Source of the DNA: Bryobacterales bacterium
GTDB lineage: Bacteria; Acidobacteriota; Terriglobia; Bryobacterales; UBA6623
Reading direction: 5' to 3'
NCBI GenBank assembly: GCA_028819235.1
Contig: JAPPMC010000122.1
Coordinates: 62,001-126,000 of the forward strand
Length of the DNA: 64,000 bases
The notes below the pieces were generated by a model. It searched no databases, was not told where the DNA came from, and was given only the letters and a program-made list of their open reading frames with translations. Both the position numbers and the translations under genes were made by a program. Positions 1 to 9,841 of this stretch are shown piece by piece. Position 1 is the stretch's first letter. Each line of letters starts with the position of its first letter.

Positions 1-923
1 CGAAGGAAGTGCTCAGCGAGCCTATCGAGAGCATCGTCGAGAACCTGAGCTTGCGGGAAGGGGCGCACTTGAAGAGGGCCGCAGTCCTTCTCTTCCATCC
101 GTCGCCCAGGCGCCTCATGCCAGATGCGTATGTCAAGATCGGCTACTTCCGAGGGGCAGAACTGCAGTTTCAGGACGAGATCGAGGGTGACCTGTTCGCA
201 CAAGTGGAGCGGGCCATGGATCTGCTGTACACGAAGTACACTCGCGGCCTCGTCTCCTACGACGGCGTCTACCGGGTCGAGACCTTCCCCGTGCCACGCG
301 GGGCGATGCGGGAGGCTCTGATCAACGCGGTCATCCACCGCGACTACGCAAGACCCACGACGATCCAGGTTCGGGTCCGCGACGACCGGATCGCGATCTG
401 GAACGCGGCCCACCTGAAGCCCGAATGGACGGCCGAACTGCAAGCGTCCGTAATGTCGTCGCAGCCGCACAACCCGCGCATTGCCTACACCTTCTTCCGG
501 GCGGGCATGATCGAGGCGTGGGGACGCGGTATACGTCAGATCGTGAACATCTGCCGTGAGGCGGGGAACCCGGCACCGACCTGGCGGCTCGACGTGGGCG
601 GGGACGGCCTGCGGATTCGGTTCCCGTTCTCGAGTGCCTATCAGGCTGCCGACTCCGCAGCGCGCGGGATCGCTGTGCCGAACACTCCCCCAGTTACTAC
701 CCAGAAGGGCAGCGCCATCTACCAGAAGACTACCCGGAAACCCACGCGCGACCGGATCGTGGATTGCCTCCGGGCCGAACCCGGCCTGACTCGGACGGCG
801 CTCGCCGTGCGGGTCGGGCTCTCGCCGGACGGCGTGAAGTATCACTTGCGGAACCTGAAGGCAGCCGGTGTTATCCGCCGAGTCGGCTCAGACCGGGCGG
901 GACATTGGGAGGTGATGCGGTGA
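1..923 (+). CDS. ATP-binding (HATPase-like) protein with C-terminal winged helix, 5' truncated by window edge
   Basis: The frame is open to the left edge; a GTG at position 9 is unlikely to be the true start, so the usual N-terminal AlbA_2-type (divergent AAA_4/Schlafen-like) DNA-binding domain probably lies outside the window. The visible part resembles the COG2865 family: a GHKL-like stretch with REALINAVIHRDY near residues 101-113 and EAWGRGIRQI near residue 168, then a C-terminal winged helix (about residues 245-304) with LSPDGVKYHLRNLKAAGVI. Members of this family are often encoded inside type I restriction-modification clusters, and the next gene is hsdR 28 bp downstream. The family role is probably regulatory; the function here is inferred from context only. 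Confidence 0.75.
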   Translation, partial: KEVLSEPIESIVENLSLREGAHLKRAAVLLFHPSPRRLMPDAYVKIGYFRGAELQFQDEIEGDLFAQVERAMDLLYTKYTRGLVSYDGVYRVETFPVPRGAMREALINAVIHRDYARPTTIQVRVRDDRIAIWNAAHLKPEWTAELQASVMSSQPHNPRIAYTFFRAGMIEAWGRGIRQIVNICREAGNPAPTWRLDVGGDGLRIRFPFSSAYQAADSAARGIAVPNTPPVTTQKGSAIYQKTTRKPTRDRIVDCLRAEPGLTRTALAVRVGLSPDGVKYHLRNLKAAGVIRRVGSDRAGHWEVMR

Positions 924-951
924 GATCGGCCGGGCAGGACGAGGCAGTGGA

Positions 952-3900
952 ATGACCGCTTTCGGCGAACGTGAGGTCAATGCCCAGCGGCGCGTCATCG
1001 CGCTATTCCAAGACCGGCTCGGCTACGAGTATCTTGGCGACTGGCGGGCCCGGGAGAACAACCAGAACATCGAGACCCACTGGCTTGAGAGGTTCCTTGC
1101 CCGCCAAGGCCATGCTGAGGTCTTGATAACCAAGGCGATCCACGAGTTCGAGAGGGCCGCCGCACTGGGCAGTGACAGAAACCTATACGAGGCCAACCGC
1201 GAGGCTTATCGTCTACTCCGCTACGGCGCGAGGGTTAAGCCCAGGGTGCAAGAGAACGCCCAGACCGTCCACCTGATCGACTGGGAGGATCCGGCCGCCA
1301 ACCACTTCGCCATCGCCGAGGAGGTGACCGTGGCGGGTAGGCATACCAAGCGGCCAGACCTAGTGCTATACATCAACGGGATCGCCATCGGCGTGATCGA
1401 ACTCAAGCGCTCGACGGTCTCAGTTGGCGAGGGAATCCGCCAGAACATCTCGAATCAGGAACCGCACTTCATTCGGCCTTTCTTCACCACCGTACAACTC
1501 GTAATGGCGGGCAACGACAGCCAGGGACTTCGCTACGGCGTGATCGGCACTCCCGAGAAGTACTGGCTCCGCTGGAAGGAGCCAGAGGGCAGCGGCGAGG
1601 CAAGCTTGCTGCTTCGCGAACTCGCCCACCTCTGCCAGCGCGAGCGCCTGCTTGAACTAATCCACGATTTCGTGGCGTACGACGCAGGCGTCAAGAAGAT
1701 CTGCCGTCATAACCAGTACTTTGGCGTGAAGGCGGGCCAGGCGCACGTGAAGAGGCGCGAGGGCGGGGTCATCTGGCACACACAGGGGAGCGGCAAGAGC
1801 CTCACGATGGTGTGGCTTGCGAGGTGGATTCGGGAGAACGTCCCGGGTGGCCGGGTCCTTGTGATCACCGATCGCACCGAACTCGACGAGCAGATCGAGA
1901 GAGTCTTCAAGGGGGTGGGGGAGGACATCCATAGGACCGCGAGCGGGGCGGATCTCGCCAAGGCGCTGGCCGATCCCGGAAAGTCGCTGGTCTGTTCGCT
2001 GGTGCAAAAGTTCGGCGCGTCCGGTGAAGGCGACATCGACCGATACGTGCGCGATCTCCGCTCCCAAGTGGCGGCCGACTTCCGCCCCAACGGCAACATC
2101 TACGTTTTCGTGGACGAGTGCCACCGAACGCAGTCCGGCAAGTTGCACCGTGCGATGAAGAAGCTCCTGCCCGAAGCCACTCTGATCGGATTCACGGGCA
2201 CGCCGCTCCTAAAGTCCAACAAGGCCCGGAGCATCGAGACGTTCGGCCCCTACATCCACACCTACAAGTACGACGAGGCGATACACGACAAGGTAGTGCT
2301 GGACCTGCGCTACGAGGCGCGCGACATCGACCAGCACCTGACGTCCGAGGCCAAGGTCGACCAGTGGTTTGATCTCAAGACCAAAGGACTCAGCGATCTC
2401 GCGCGGGCGCAACTCCGTCAACGCTGGGGCACGATGCGGAAGCTCACGAGCTCGCGGGACCGGATCAGCAAGATCGTGGATGACATCCTCATCGACATGG
2501 AGACGAAGGACCGGCTCAAAAGCGGACGGGGAAACGCCATGCTCGTCTCCGACAGCGTGTACGCAGCGTGCCGCTTCTTCCAAGCCTTCAGCGAGACGGA
2601 CCTGAAGGGGAAGTGCGCCATCGTCACCTCGTACCGTCCGGCCCCCGGCGACATCTCGGGGGAAGAGACGGGGGCGGGCGTGACCGAGGCGGTGCTCAAG
2701 CACAGCGTCTACCGGCGGATGCTCGCAGACCACTTCGGCGAGTCCGAAGATGAGGCCATGCACCGGGTCGAGGAGTTCGAGGAAAAGGTCAAGTGGCGGT
2801 TCGTGAACGATCCGGGGCAGATGAAGCTCTTGATCGTTGTGGACAAGTTGCTGACGGGCTTCGACGCGCCCCCGGCGACTTACCTGTACATCGACAAGAA
2901 AATGCGGGATCACGGTCTCTTCCAAGCGATCTGCCGCGTGAACCGCCTCGACGGTGAGGACAAGGAGTACGGCTGCGTTATTGACTACAAGGACCTGTTT
3001 CGCTCTTTGAAGGGCGCGATTAGCGACTACACCGGCGAAGCCTTCGACGGCTTCGACGAGGAGGATGTCAGGGGGCTCCTGAGCGACCGGCTCGAACGGG
3101 GTAGGGCGCGTCTGGAAGAGACCCGGGAGGCGGTCAAGGCGTTATGCGAACCCGTCGAGCCTGCCCGAGACCTTGCCGCATACCGCCATTACTTCTGCCA
3201 TGACGACCAGAGCGACAGCGCCGAGGCCGTCCGGCAGCTTGCCGCCAACGAACGCAAACGCCTCGACCTCTACCGCATGGTCGCGGCGTACGTGCGGGCC
3301 TACTCCAATCTGGCCAACGAGATGTTGGAAGCCGGATACACGGAGGCGGAGCGGCTCGTCATCCGGGACGAAGTCGCCGAATTCGAGAACATCCGGCGGG
3401 TGATCAAGCTGGCCAGCGGTGATGCCGTCGATCTCAAGGCCTTGGAGCCGGCGATGAGGCACCTGCTCGACAGCTACATCCGGGCCGACGAAAGCAGGGT
3501 CCTATCAAGTTTCGAGGACATGACGCTCATCGACCTGATCGTCGGGCGCGGCGAAGATGCGGTCGAGGCATTGCCCGACGGAATCAAGGGTGATCGCCGC
3601 GCCGTCGCCGAGACGATCGAGAACAACGTCCGCCGCCTGATCGTGGAAGAGATGGCGGTGAATCCGAAGTACTACGAGCGGATGTCGAAGCTCTTGGACG
3701 AGTTGATCCGCCAGCGGCGCGAAGAGGTCATCGCTTACGGGGAATACCTGAAGCAGGTGAGCGAACTGGCCAGAACTGTGAAGCAAGGCGACGGCGGCTC
3801 TTCGCGACCGCCGAGCATCGACACTGCGGCACTCAAGGCGTTATACGACAACCTGAACTTCGAGATCCTTGATGGGGCGGAGGGCGAACTTCAGTCCGAT

Positions 3901-4080
3901 TTCCCCGAATCTCTCGCGCTGGCCGTCGACCGGGCAGTCCGGCGCGCGAGGATGGCGGGGTGGCGCGACCACCCGATCAAAGAGCGACACATCAAGAGAG
4001 CGATCTCTCAAGCGCTCGACCGGTACAAGGGCCACACTGAGGAGGTCTTTGCCATTGTGAAGGCACAGCGTGAGTACTAA
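952..4080 (+). CDS. hsdR: Type I restriction endonuclease, HsdR (R) subunit
   Basis: A 1042-residue motor and nuclease subunit of a type I restriction enzyme, which translocates and cuts DNA lacking the host methylation pattern. Seen in order: an N-terminal PD-(D/E)xK nuclease with RPDLVLY (D136) and IELKR (E150, K152); Walker A TQGSGKS at 277-282; the DEAD-box variant DECH at 388-391; FTGTP near 414; and motif VI QAICRVNRLD near 661. The C-terminal third is helical, as expected for HsdM contact. Length is normal for HsdR. An ATG preceded by GAGGCAGTGGA supports the start. HsdM and HsdS are not in the window and would be expected upstream. The gene overlaps the start of the downstream metallopeptidase by 11 bp, implying co-translation. 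Confidence 0.95.
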   Translation: MTAFGEREVNAQRRVIALFQDRLGYEYLGDWRARENNQNIETHWLERFLARQGHAEVLITKAIHEFERAAALGSDRNLYEANREAYRLLRYGARVKPRVQENAQTVHLIDWEDPAANHFAIAEEVTVAGRHTKRPDLVLYINGIAIGVIELKRSTVSVGEGIRQNISNQEPHFIRPFFTTVQLVMAGNDSQGLRYGVIGTPEKYWLRWKEPEGSGEASLLLRELAHLCQRERLLELIHDFVAYDAGVKKICRHNQYFGVKAGQAHVKRREGGVIWHTQGSGKSLTMVWLARWIRENVPGGRVLVITDRTELDEQIERVFKGVGEDIHRTASGADLAKALADPGKSLVCSLVQKFGASGEGDIDRYVRDLRSQVAADFRPNGNIYVFVDECHRTQSGKLHRAMKKLLPEATLIGFTGTPLLKSNKARSIETFGPYIHTYKYDEAIHDKVVLDLRYEARDIDQHLTSEAKVDQWFDLKTKGLSDLARAQLRQRWGTMRKLTSSRDRISKIVDDILIDMETKDRLKSGRGNAMLVSDSVYAACRFFQAFSETDLKGKCAIVTSYRPAPGDISGEETGAGVTEAVLKHSVYRRMLADHFGESEDEAMHRVEEFEEKVKWRFVNDPGQMKLLIVVDKLLTGFDAPPATYLYIDKKMRDHGLFQAICRVNRLDGEDKEYGCVIDYKDLFRSLKGAISDYTGEAFDGFDEEDVRGLLSDRLERGRARLEETREAVKALCEPVEPARDLAAYRHYFCHDDQSDSAEAVRQLAANERKRLDLYRMVAAYVRAYSNLANEMLEAGYTEAERLVIRDEVAEFENIRRVIKLASGDAVDLKALEPAMRHLLDSYIRADESRVLSSFEDMTLIDLIVGRGEDAVEALPDGIKGDRRAVAETIENNVRRLIVEEMAVNPKYYERMSKLLDELIRQRREEVIAYGEYLKQVSELARTVKQGDGGSSRPPSIDTAALKALYDNLNFEILDGAEGELQSDFPESLALAVDRAVRRARMAGWRDHPIKERHIKRAISQALDRYKGHTEEVFAIVKAQREY

Positions 4081-4864
4081 CGCGGGCTTGGCTTCGCGGT
4101 CGACCAATGCGTCCTCCAAACGCGAAGCGACGAGCCGCCGCGTGACAGTAGGGGGCATCTCCGTCGAGGTCATCCGCAAGCGGATAAAGCATCTTCACTT
4201 AGGTGTTTATCCTCCCGAGGGGCGGGTCCGCGTGGCCGCGCCCATGCGTCTCGACGACGATGCGGTTCGGGCGGCGGTGATCTCGCGCTTGGCATGGATT
4301 CGGCGCAAGCGCGCCGAGTTCGCCGCGCAGCCCCGACAGTCGCGGCGCGAATTCGTCTCTGGCGAGAGCCACTACTTCGAGGGCCGACGTTACCGGATGG
4401 ACGTCGTCGAGTCAACCGGCCCGACCGGCGTTCGCCTGCGCAACAACGCTTGGATGGAGATGCGCGTGCGCCCCACGGCCGGGCGGGACGCCCGCGAGGC
4501 CATTCTGTACCGTTGGTACCGGGCTCGTCTCCGCGATCGCGTCCCCAAAATCCTCTCGGAGTGGGAACCCCGGATCGGCGTGCGGGTTGCCGACTGGCGC
4601 ATCCGCCGAATGAAGACGCGCTGGGGCACGTGCAACGTGGCGGCCCGCCGCATTTGGCTCAACGCCGAGCTAGCGAAGAAGCCCCTGCGGTGCCTCGAGT
4701 ACATTGTTGTCCACGAGATGGTCCACCTCGTCGAGCCGAGTCACAACGAGCGCTTCCGGGAGATCATGGACCGGGCGATGCCCGGCTGGCCGCTGCGCGC
4801 CGATGAGTTGAACAGCACGCACCTACCCGACGATGGCTGGGAGAAATCGCTGAACGGCGATTGA
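4070..4864 (+). CDS. YgjP/SprT-like zinc metallopeptidase (DUF45) of the restriction cluster
   Basis: A 264-residue protein of the M48-like YgjP family. The zinc site HEMVH is at 215-219 with a third histidine at 225 (VEPSHNERF), and the family hallmark RWGTCN...IWLN is at 184-198. The GTG start lies inside the last codons of hsdR, so the two genes are translationally coupled. YgjP-like peptidases are frequent passengers at the 3' end of type I restriction operons; whether they regulate or remove the endonuclease is not established. The first 23 residues are Ser/Thr-rich and may not be conserved; a later start near residue 24 is possible. Confidence 0.88.
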   Translation: MSTNAGLASRSTNASSKREATSRRVTVGGISVEVIRKRIKHLHLGVYPPEGRVRVAAPMRLDDDAVRAAVISRLAWIRRKRAEFAAQPRQSRREFVSGESHYFEGRRYRMDVVESTGPTGVRLRNNAWMEMRVRPTAGRDAREAILYRWYRARLRDRVPKILSEWEPRIGVRVADWRIRRMKTRWGTCNVAARRIWLNAELAKKPLRCLEYIVVHEMVHLVEPSHNERFREIMDRAMPGWPLRADELNSTHLPDDGWEKSLNGD

Positions 4865-4924
4865 GAGCTGCAGCTTTGTGGGCCAACCAGCGCCCTAGCT
4901 GGCTTGCGGCACAATTAGGCGTTT

Positions 4925-4959
4925 CTGGGTATGGGGACACAAATATCCCCGTAACCCAG
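4925..4959. repeat. Imperfect palindrome / hairpin downstream of the restriction operon
   Basis: CTGGGT...GGGG pairs with CCCC...ACCCAG across a loop of about 8-10 nt, with one bulge and one wobble pair. It begins 60 bp after the metallopeptidase stop. There is no U-tract, so it is either a factor-assisted terminator or an isolated REP-like element. I saw no second copy elsewhere in the window. Confidence 0.45.
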
Positions 4960-6067
4960 CGGCCCGCTACGGACTGCGGTTCTCCGACGGGGCTGCCGAG
5001 CAGCGCTGACGGCGGCGATTCCGGCCCGGGTTCGTGGCTGGCCCTTTATGTGGAGTCTGGCTTGGACGAGTGCTTCCGAGGCAACCTCGCTAGTGAACGA
5101 TCGCCGGCCCGGCCCCAAGCTGGAATTGCGGTAATGAAACTACCTAAGTCAATGCCGGGTATTACTCCCGGCACAATGATCCGGCCAGCGCCTAGGGGGC
5201 ACCCCTGATGTGAAACTCCTATCCCAGCGAGGTGCGGGGGGCTTGCGGAGTTGCGCGGATGACAGCCTTAGGGAGGACAGACGTAGCCGAACTGCGATGA
5301 ACAGGCGGCGGCGAGGAAATGGAGTGCTAAACCAAGTCCGCACAGAGCGCTGTCGGTAGGTGGCGACTGCGTTGGCCACCGGCCCCTCTTGAGGTCCCGC
5401 ATGAAGGCGATCGGATGGCCGAACAGCACCACGGTGGCCTCGGTGGAAGGGCACAGTTCGGTTTCACTCTCAGAGCGGATTCGCACAGCATGCAACATCC
5501 GGCCGCGCCAACTGCAGATGCATTGGAACAATCCGCACCTGCCTCTGTCACTGTCAGCGTCGAGGTGCGGGAATTAGCCATGCTGCATGGCAGTGCAAAT
5601 ACCCGGGGCGTGCTGGATGTGCAGCTGGCCCAGCAAGTGCAGGAAGCGGTCCCAGAGTGAGGAGAGCGAGGCGGCGGAGAGCGTGATCCTGCGCCGGGTG
5701 AAGTCCACACGGATCTCGGACCGCTGGGGCATGTGGAGGTGGCGCTGCAGGCGAACCCACACGATCAGGTTACAGCCAAAGCGCTGGCCAGGAGGGGCTA
5801 GGCTGCCAACTGCCAAGACACGCGCGTTCCGAGTTCGCGGACGGGGACGGCGCCCGGGGCCAAGGTGATCAGCGCGCGGGCCTTGGCCCTTGTGAAAGCG
5901 TGGGGCGGACCTGCAATCGTAGCGGCGACGGGCGCTGGGACGGAAGTGTACTAGGGCCAATCCTGCTGGTGGGCCTTGCTGTGCTTGGAGATCTCGCCCG
6001 GAACAGGACTGGAAAAGGCTGAAACCGGGCGAGGTCCACGTCTTGCCGGTGGAAGAATAGGTGAGTA

Positions 6068-6114
6068 ATGGGCGTTCACGCCCCAACACCTTGCACTTCC
6101 GGGCGAACGCCCAT
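6068..6114. repeat. Perfect 10-bp inverted repeat, 27-nt spacer
   Basis: ATGGGCGTTC at 6068-6077 is the exact reverse complement of GAACGCCCAT at 6105-6114. It lies about 330 bp beyond the 3' end of the NACHT gene, where composition changes. It could be a stem-loop or the edge of a lost insertion element. Confidence 0.4.
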
Positions 6115-6448
6115 CGTCAGCCAGAGTATCTAGTGGACTCGTAGAGTGATCTGAGGATCAGCTGAAGTCGATCACCCTGCGTTGGAATTCGACGCCAGCC
6201 TAGACCAGTCAGTGCCGGAAGAGGCCGTTCCTGCAGTGAACGACAGAGATTCGATAAGGAATGAAAGGAACAGTTCTGACCTAGCTCGTCCCTCCGGCCA
6301 ACCGACATCGAAATCCCAACGTGTGCCGAAAAATACGACCTATTATCTAGCCATACATGTAAACGAAATCAACCGCTCAATCAGCTCGACATTCAAGGGG
6401 AACTCTTGGTTCCGTATGCTGTTGCCTTGACCTAAGACACAGCCTAAC

Positions 6449-8842
6449 CTACTTGTTTCTCCGTGGTCTAACCTTCTCCTGTCGCTCCCGATTCTTCACC
6501 ATTTTCTCTTTCGACTCCCTCTCTCTCACTCTCTTTTGTGCTCTCAGAGACTGCTGAACCAATTCGTTTATCGGTCGGTCATAGAGGTTCCTAAAGAACA
6601 CTTTACGGTCACTGCTCCCCGCCAAGATACGACGCACATACCTATCCTGTTTTCGCATGAGTTTAGTACGTTCTTTGATCTTCTTGCCCTCGTGCCGAAT
6701 TGCCAATTGGAGGTCAATAGGCAAACTGCTCCCAACTCGTTTTAGCATAAAGTCAAACGTCTCCTCGTTGTCTTTGCCGCCAATATCGATATATGCCACG
6801 TTAAGAAAGAACAACGCATACGCTTTCGTTTCGTCATCCAGTGAAGAATAGTGGATTCGCAAGGCAGCATCTTCAATGGCTCTCGTGAAAAACGAATATG
6901 AGTAGCCCTGCCTTATGAACAATTGAAGGAGATAGAGGAGACGCATCTTCGATAGGTTGCCAAATGACAACTCTGATCCTTGTGTGACAATCTTTCGATA
7001 GAGCTCTGCCGCAGTCACGGCTACATTCAACACGCCTTCCTCAATCACTCGGTATGGCGTGGTATATGCCGCCAACAAGTAGTCGGATACGTTAATAATT
7101 TTCATCCAATCTTCCACTTCTGACCGGGTTGGAATCTGGAATATTGTTTGCAAATCGTTGGGACAGTCCTTGCGAAGGCCGAGATAAAAGAAGAACGTAC
7201 TCGCCCAATAGACACTGAATACGCGAGAATCAACGACCAATTGTTTGTCTGCAATGAAGGACTTAGCATAGAGGAATTCTGTAAAGCTTCTGTGCTTGAA
7301 GCCCAGCATCCCGGAATCGCTAGCCACAAACACGATTTCACACCGATTGACCATCTTTTCAATTAGTGAGGCCACTTCGATTTCAAGGTTACGCTGATTA
7401 AGGTATTCGGTAAACACATCCTTCACCTCAGTCATCGGCATGAACAGCCGTCCACTGTCAATCATCTGTCGAGCCAGCCTCATCAGGATATTGTCAAGTG
7501 CTTGATATTCCTTTTGTGATTGTAGACCCTTCTTTTCATCCCACCTGCCGAGCATAAGTTCCGAATACTTCGAATATAGTTCCGTCATATTGGACGGTAT
7601 ATCTTGCTGATTTTCGTTCAGGAGGCGTGCCAGCAGGATCGCCGACATCGGACTCTTGGGCATATTGCGAAAAAGTGCAGACTTCTTGAGATCTTCTAAG
7701 ATGCGATCTCTGATGTTGATTTTCGTGCACAACTTAGCGATAAAGTCGAATGTGCGTCGCAGTGAGAGAGGTGGCAGTTCGCATCGGGCTACGTTTGGTC
7801 GCAAGACACCGCCTTGATCTACTCCCTTAAGGTACCGACTTGTCACCACGACGCGAATTCCGTGCTCCTTTGATGCTTGCATGAACATAGAATTGAGTTC
7901 TTCTGGTTGACTGTCGACATCCATTGGCAACTCATCAAACGCGTCGATTAGAACTAGGTATTCGCTATCTGGGCATGCCGTTCTGACTTCTCGAGACACT
8001 CGAGATTCGATGAGATTTCTCACCTTTCCAGAGTGTTGTTTCATGACTTCCGTGTAAGTCGTGAGTAGCGGAAGTACTTTCGTCTTCCGAAATACTTCGG
8101 GAAGGCTGGCTTCGGTAGTGAGCCGTCTGAGCAACTTCGATTTCCCGGAGCCAACACCGCCTTCAATGAGTATGCAGCGGTATGAGTCAGTGATGTGGTC
8201 GACATCAACTCTTCGTGGCTGCCGATAGTGCTTCGGCTTATATCGGTATTCGATGTCAGGAATATGATATAGATCTTGCCTAATGTAGAATGCCTCGTCG
8301 GACATCTGCAGTAGGCTCACGCTCTTATCCTGCTCTTCCGTTCTGACTCGAAGGTCTTGTAAATACTCTCCGACGACTATCGGCAAGCGCGACCAAGCGA
8401 GAGGTGTGTACCGATCGACCAACTGCTCAAGCATGGGTCCAGTGATGAACTCAATCTTCCGATTCCTGTATTTCTCATGGATCTTTTCCTTGGCACCCTG
8501 TGTAATGTGTTTCGTAGCGATTACCCAAATTTCTGTAAGTCTGATTTTCTTCTTACCACCCTCAACTAGCCTAGGTAGGCTGCATTCATCTATTTGGCGT
8601 TCAATGCCCTTAAAGTTCTGTAAGATCCTGCCTACCTTTGCGATGACACCAATATACTCGACAGTGCCGAAGTCTTCATGAGTTCGGCTGACGACGAAAT
8701 CAGCCCCTTTCTCGCTAGGACCGTGGCAGTACATCACGTGTCGAACTCTCGGCAGTTTCCCGAGGAGCGAATTCAATAGTGGATGGAGGTGTTCAACCTC
8801 CGATTTGATTGAATCCAGTTTTTCGTTTGCAATTCGTGCCAT
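6449..8842 (-). CDS. Nuclease-NACHT STAND NTPase, likely anti-phage defence protein
   Basis: A 797-residue protein. Residues 1-160 look like a restriction-endonuclease (Mrr-like) fold: EKGADFVV with D48, GVIAKVG with K69 (the usual E/Q two residues before K is an Ile), then RQIDEC near 82-87. A NACHT/STAND NTPase follows: Walker A GGVGSGKS at 228-235, Walker B LVLIDAFDE at 296-304, sensor VVVTSRY at 331-337. The rest (about 400-797) is helical and ends in a very basic, probably coiled tail. Bacterial NACHT proteins and Avs-type STAND nucleases are established phage sensors; specificity here is unknown. The gene is visibly A+T-richer (about 45-50% G+C on lines counted) than its surroundings, stands alone and is flanked by scars, which supports transfer. 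Confidence 0.85.
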   Translation of the reverse strand: MARIANEKLDSIKSEVEHLHPLLNSLLGKLPRVRHVMYCHGPSEKGADFVVSRTHEDFGTVEYIGVIAKVGRILQNFKGIERQIDECSLPRLVEGGKKKIRLTEIWVIATKHITQGAKEKIHEKYRNRKIEFITGPMLEQLVDRYTPLAWSRLPIVVGEYLQDLRVRTEEQDKSVSLLQMSDEAFYIRQDLYHIPDIEYRYKPKHYRQPRRVDVDHITDSYRCILIEGGVGSGKSKLLRRLTTEASLPEVFRKTKVLPLLTTYTEVMKQHSGKVRNLIESRVSREVRTACPDSEYLVLIDAFDELPMDVDSQPEELNSMFMQASKEHGIRVVVTSRYLKGVDQGGVLRPNVARCELPPLSLRRTFDFIAKLCTKINIRDRILEDLKKSALFRNMPKSPMSAILLARLLNENQQDIPSNMTELYSKYSELMLGRWDEKKGLQSQKEYQALDNILMRLARQMIDSGRLFMPMTEVKDVFTEYLNQRNLEIEVASLIEKMVNRCEIVFVASDSGMLGFKHRSFTEFLYAKSFIADKQLVVDSRVFSVYWASTFFFYLGLRKDCPNDLQTIFQIPTRSEVEDWMKIINVSDYLLAAYTTPYRVIEEGVLNVAVTAAELYRKIVTQGSELSFGNLSKMRLLYLLQLFIRQGYSYSFFTRAIEDAALRIHYSSLDDETKAYALFFLNVAYIDIGGKDNEETFDFMLKRVGSSLPIDLQLAIRHEGKKIKERTKLMRKQDRYVRRILAGSSDRKVFFRNLYDRPINELVQQSLRAQKRVRERESKEKMVKNRERQEKVRPRRNK

Positions 8843-9346
8843 GACTACTTATTCTCAGCGACTGCGCTCGGTCAGCGCTGGGCGATGTACTGCTCTCTGT
8901 CGAGAGTCCATTCGATTAGTCCTTCGCTCCTTGCGGTGACGTATGGAGATGGAACCTTAGCAAGAACGTCACTCCAAGTCTGAGGCACCTATGTAAAGAG
9001 TCCCGCAAAGCAGGACCGACCATCACTGGTTCCCTCTACAACGTAGCATCGCTTGGATGCCTCAAGTACAGAGAGCGCGTGACAGATGACCCGCGAATCT
9101 CACAGATCGGGTCGATATGGGGAATGAGGTTGCGGTAACACCCCTGTATCCAAAGAGTCAAAGCTACCCAAGTACACTCCTCCACGGCCACACACTGTAT
9201 CAGAATCGATCTCGCCGAGGAGGGCTGGCCCAGAGTGTGCCCTGCATTGCTGCTGATCACCGCTATCGCCGCCGCTGCGAGGACCCCGTTGCGGTAGGCA
9301 CACCGTTTGCCTAGACGCTGCCGCTTGGAACGTGATTCTCTAGTGG
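8843..9346. other. Intergenic, no gene recognised
   Basis: About 500 bp between the NACHT gene start and the IS110 remnant. It keeps the lower G+C of the NACHT gene for the first 350 bp or so, so it is probably part of the same acquired segment and should hold the NACHT promoter. The N-terminal half of the IS110 transposase is not recognisable here. Confidence 0.5.
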
Positions 9347-9826
9347 ATGAATCCAAGGAGGCGGACAGAACTGACTGAGATCGGCGCGGACCTGTCGGCG
9401 TTCCCCAGCGAGAAGCACTTCGTGAGCTGTATGGGGCTGGCGCCACGCCACGCGGTTTCGGGAGGCAAGACGCTCGTGGGCAAGAAGCGTGGCCGCGGTA
9501 TGGGAGCGAAGCGCATCGCGAGTGTGCTGCGAATGGCGGCCACATCCCTGATCCGCTCCAGCAGTGCGCTCGGGGCGGCATCGCGACGCACGGCACGCCA
9601 CAAGGGAATGAAGGTGGCAACCTTCGCAACGGCACGCAAGCTCGCGATCCTCGTCTACCGCATGCTGATGTGCGGCCAGGACTGCGTTGACGAGGGCCAG
9701 GCGGCCTATGAAGAGCGCCACCTCCAGCGCACCTTGAGCTACGTCAACAGAACCGCCAAGAAGCTCGGCTATGTCGTCCTCCCAAAGGCCGCCTCTGCCG
9801 AAGCGATCCCCACATCGCCAGGCTGA
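9347..9826 (+). pseudogene. IS110-family transposase, C-terminal remnant
   Basis: Only the C-terminal Transposase_20 half remains (about 155 residues; complete IS110 transposases are about 300-450). Recognisable family features are EIGADLSAFPSEKHF, the GLAPRHAVSGGK helix-hairpin region, RMAATSLIRS, KLAILVYRML and DEGQAAYEERH. The DEDD catalytic N-terminal half is absent upstream, so the copy cannot transpose. It marks one edge of the low-G+C NACHT segment and may be a scar of the event that brought it in. Confidence 0.85.
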
Positions 9827-9841
9827 GGTGTCTCACATCAG

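Larger units (their letters stand above)
4865..6448. other. 1.6 kb without a recognisable gene, probable decayed DNA
   Basis: Several open frames of 60-170 codons exist on both strands, but none shows a motif or a convincing composition. The stretch contains two further inverted repeats: GCCGGG/CCCGGC at 5154-5172 and a perfect 10-bp pair at 6068-6077 and 6105-6114. Base composition falls from G+C-rich to mixed as the NACHT gene is approached. The best reading is an insertion scar or degraded mobile DNA between the restriction operon and the NACHT gene. Confidence 0.5.

Noticed and set aside
9036-9635. 199-codon frame on the minus strand across the IS110 remnant
   Set aside because: It is antisense to the recognisable IS110 transposase end for half its length and shows no motif.
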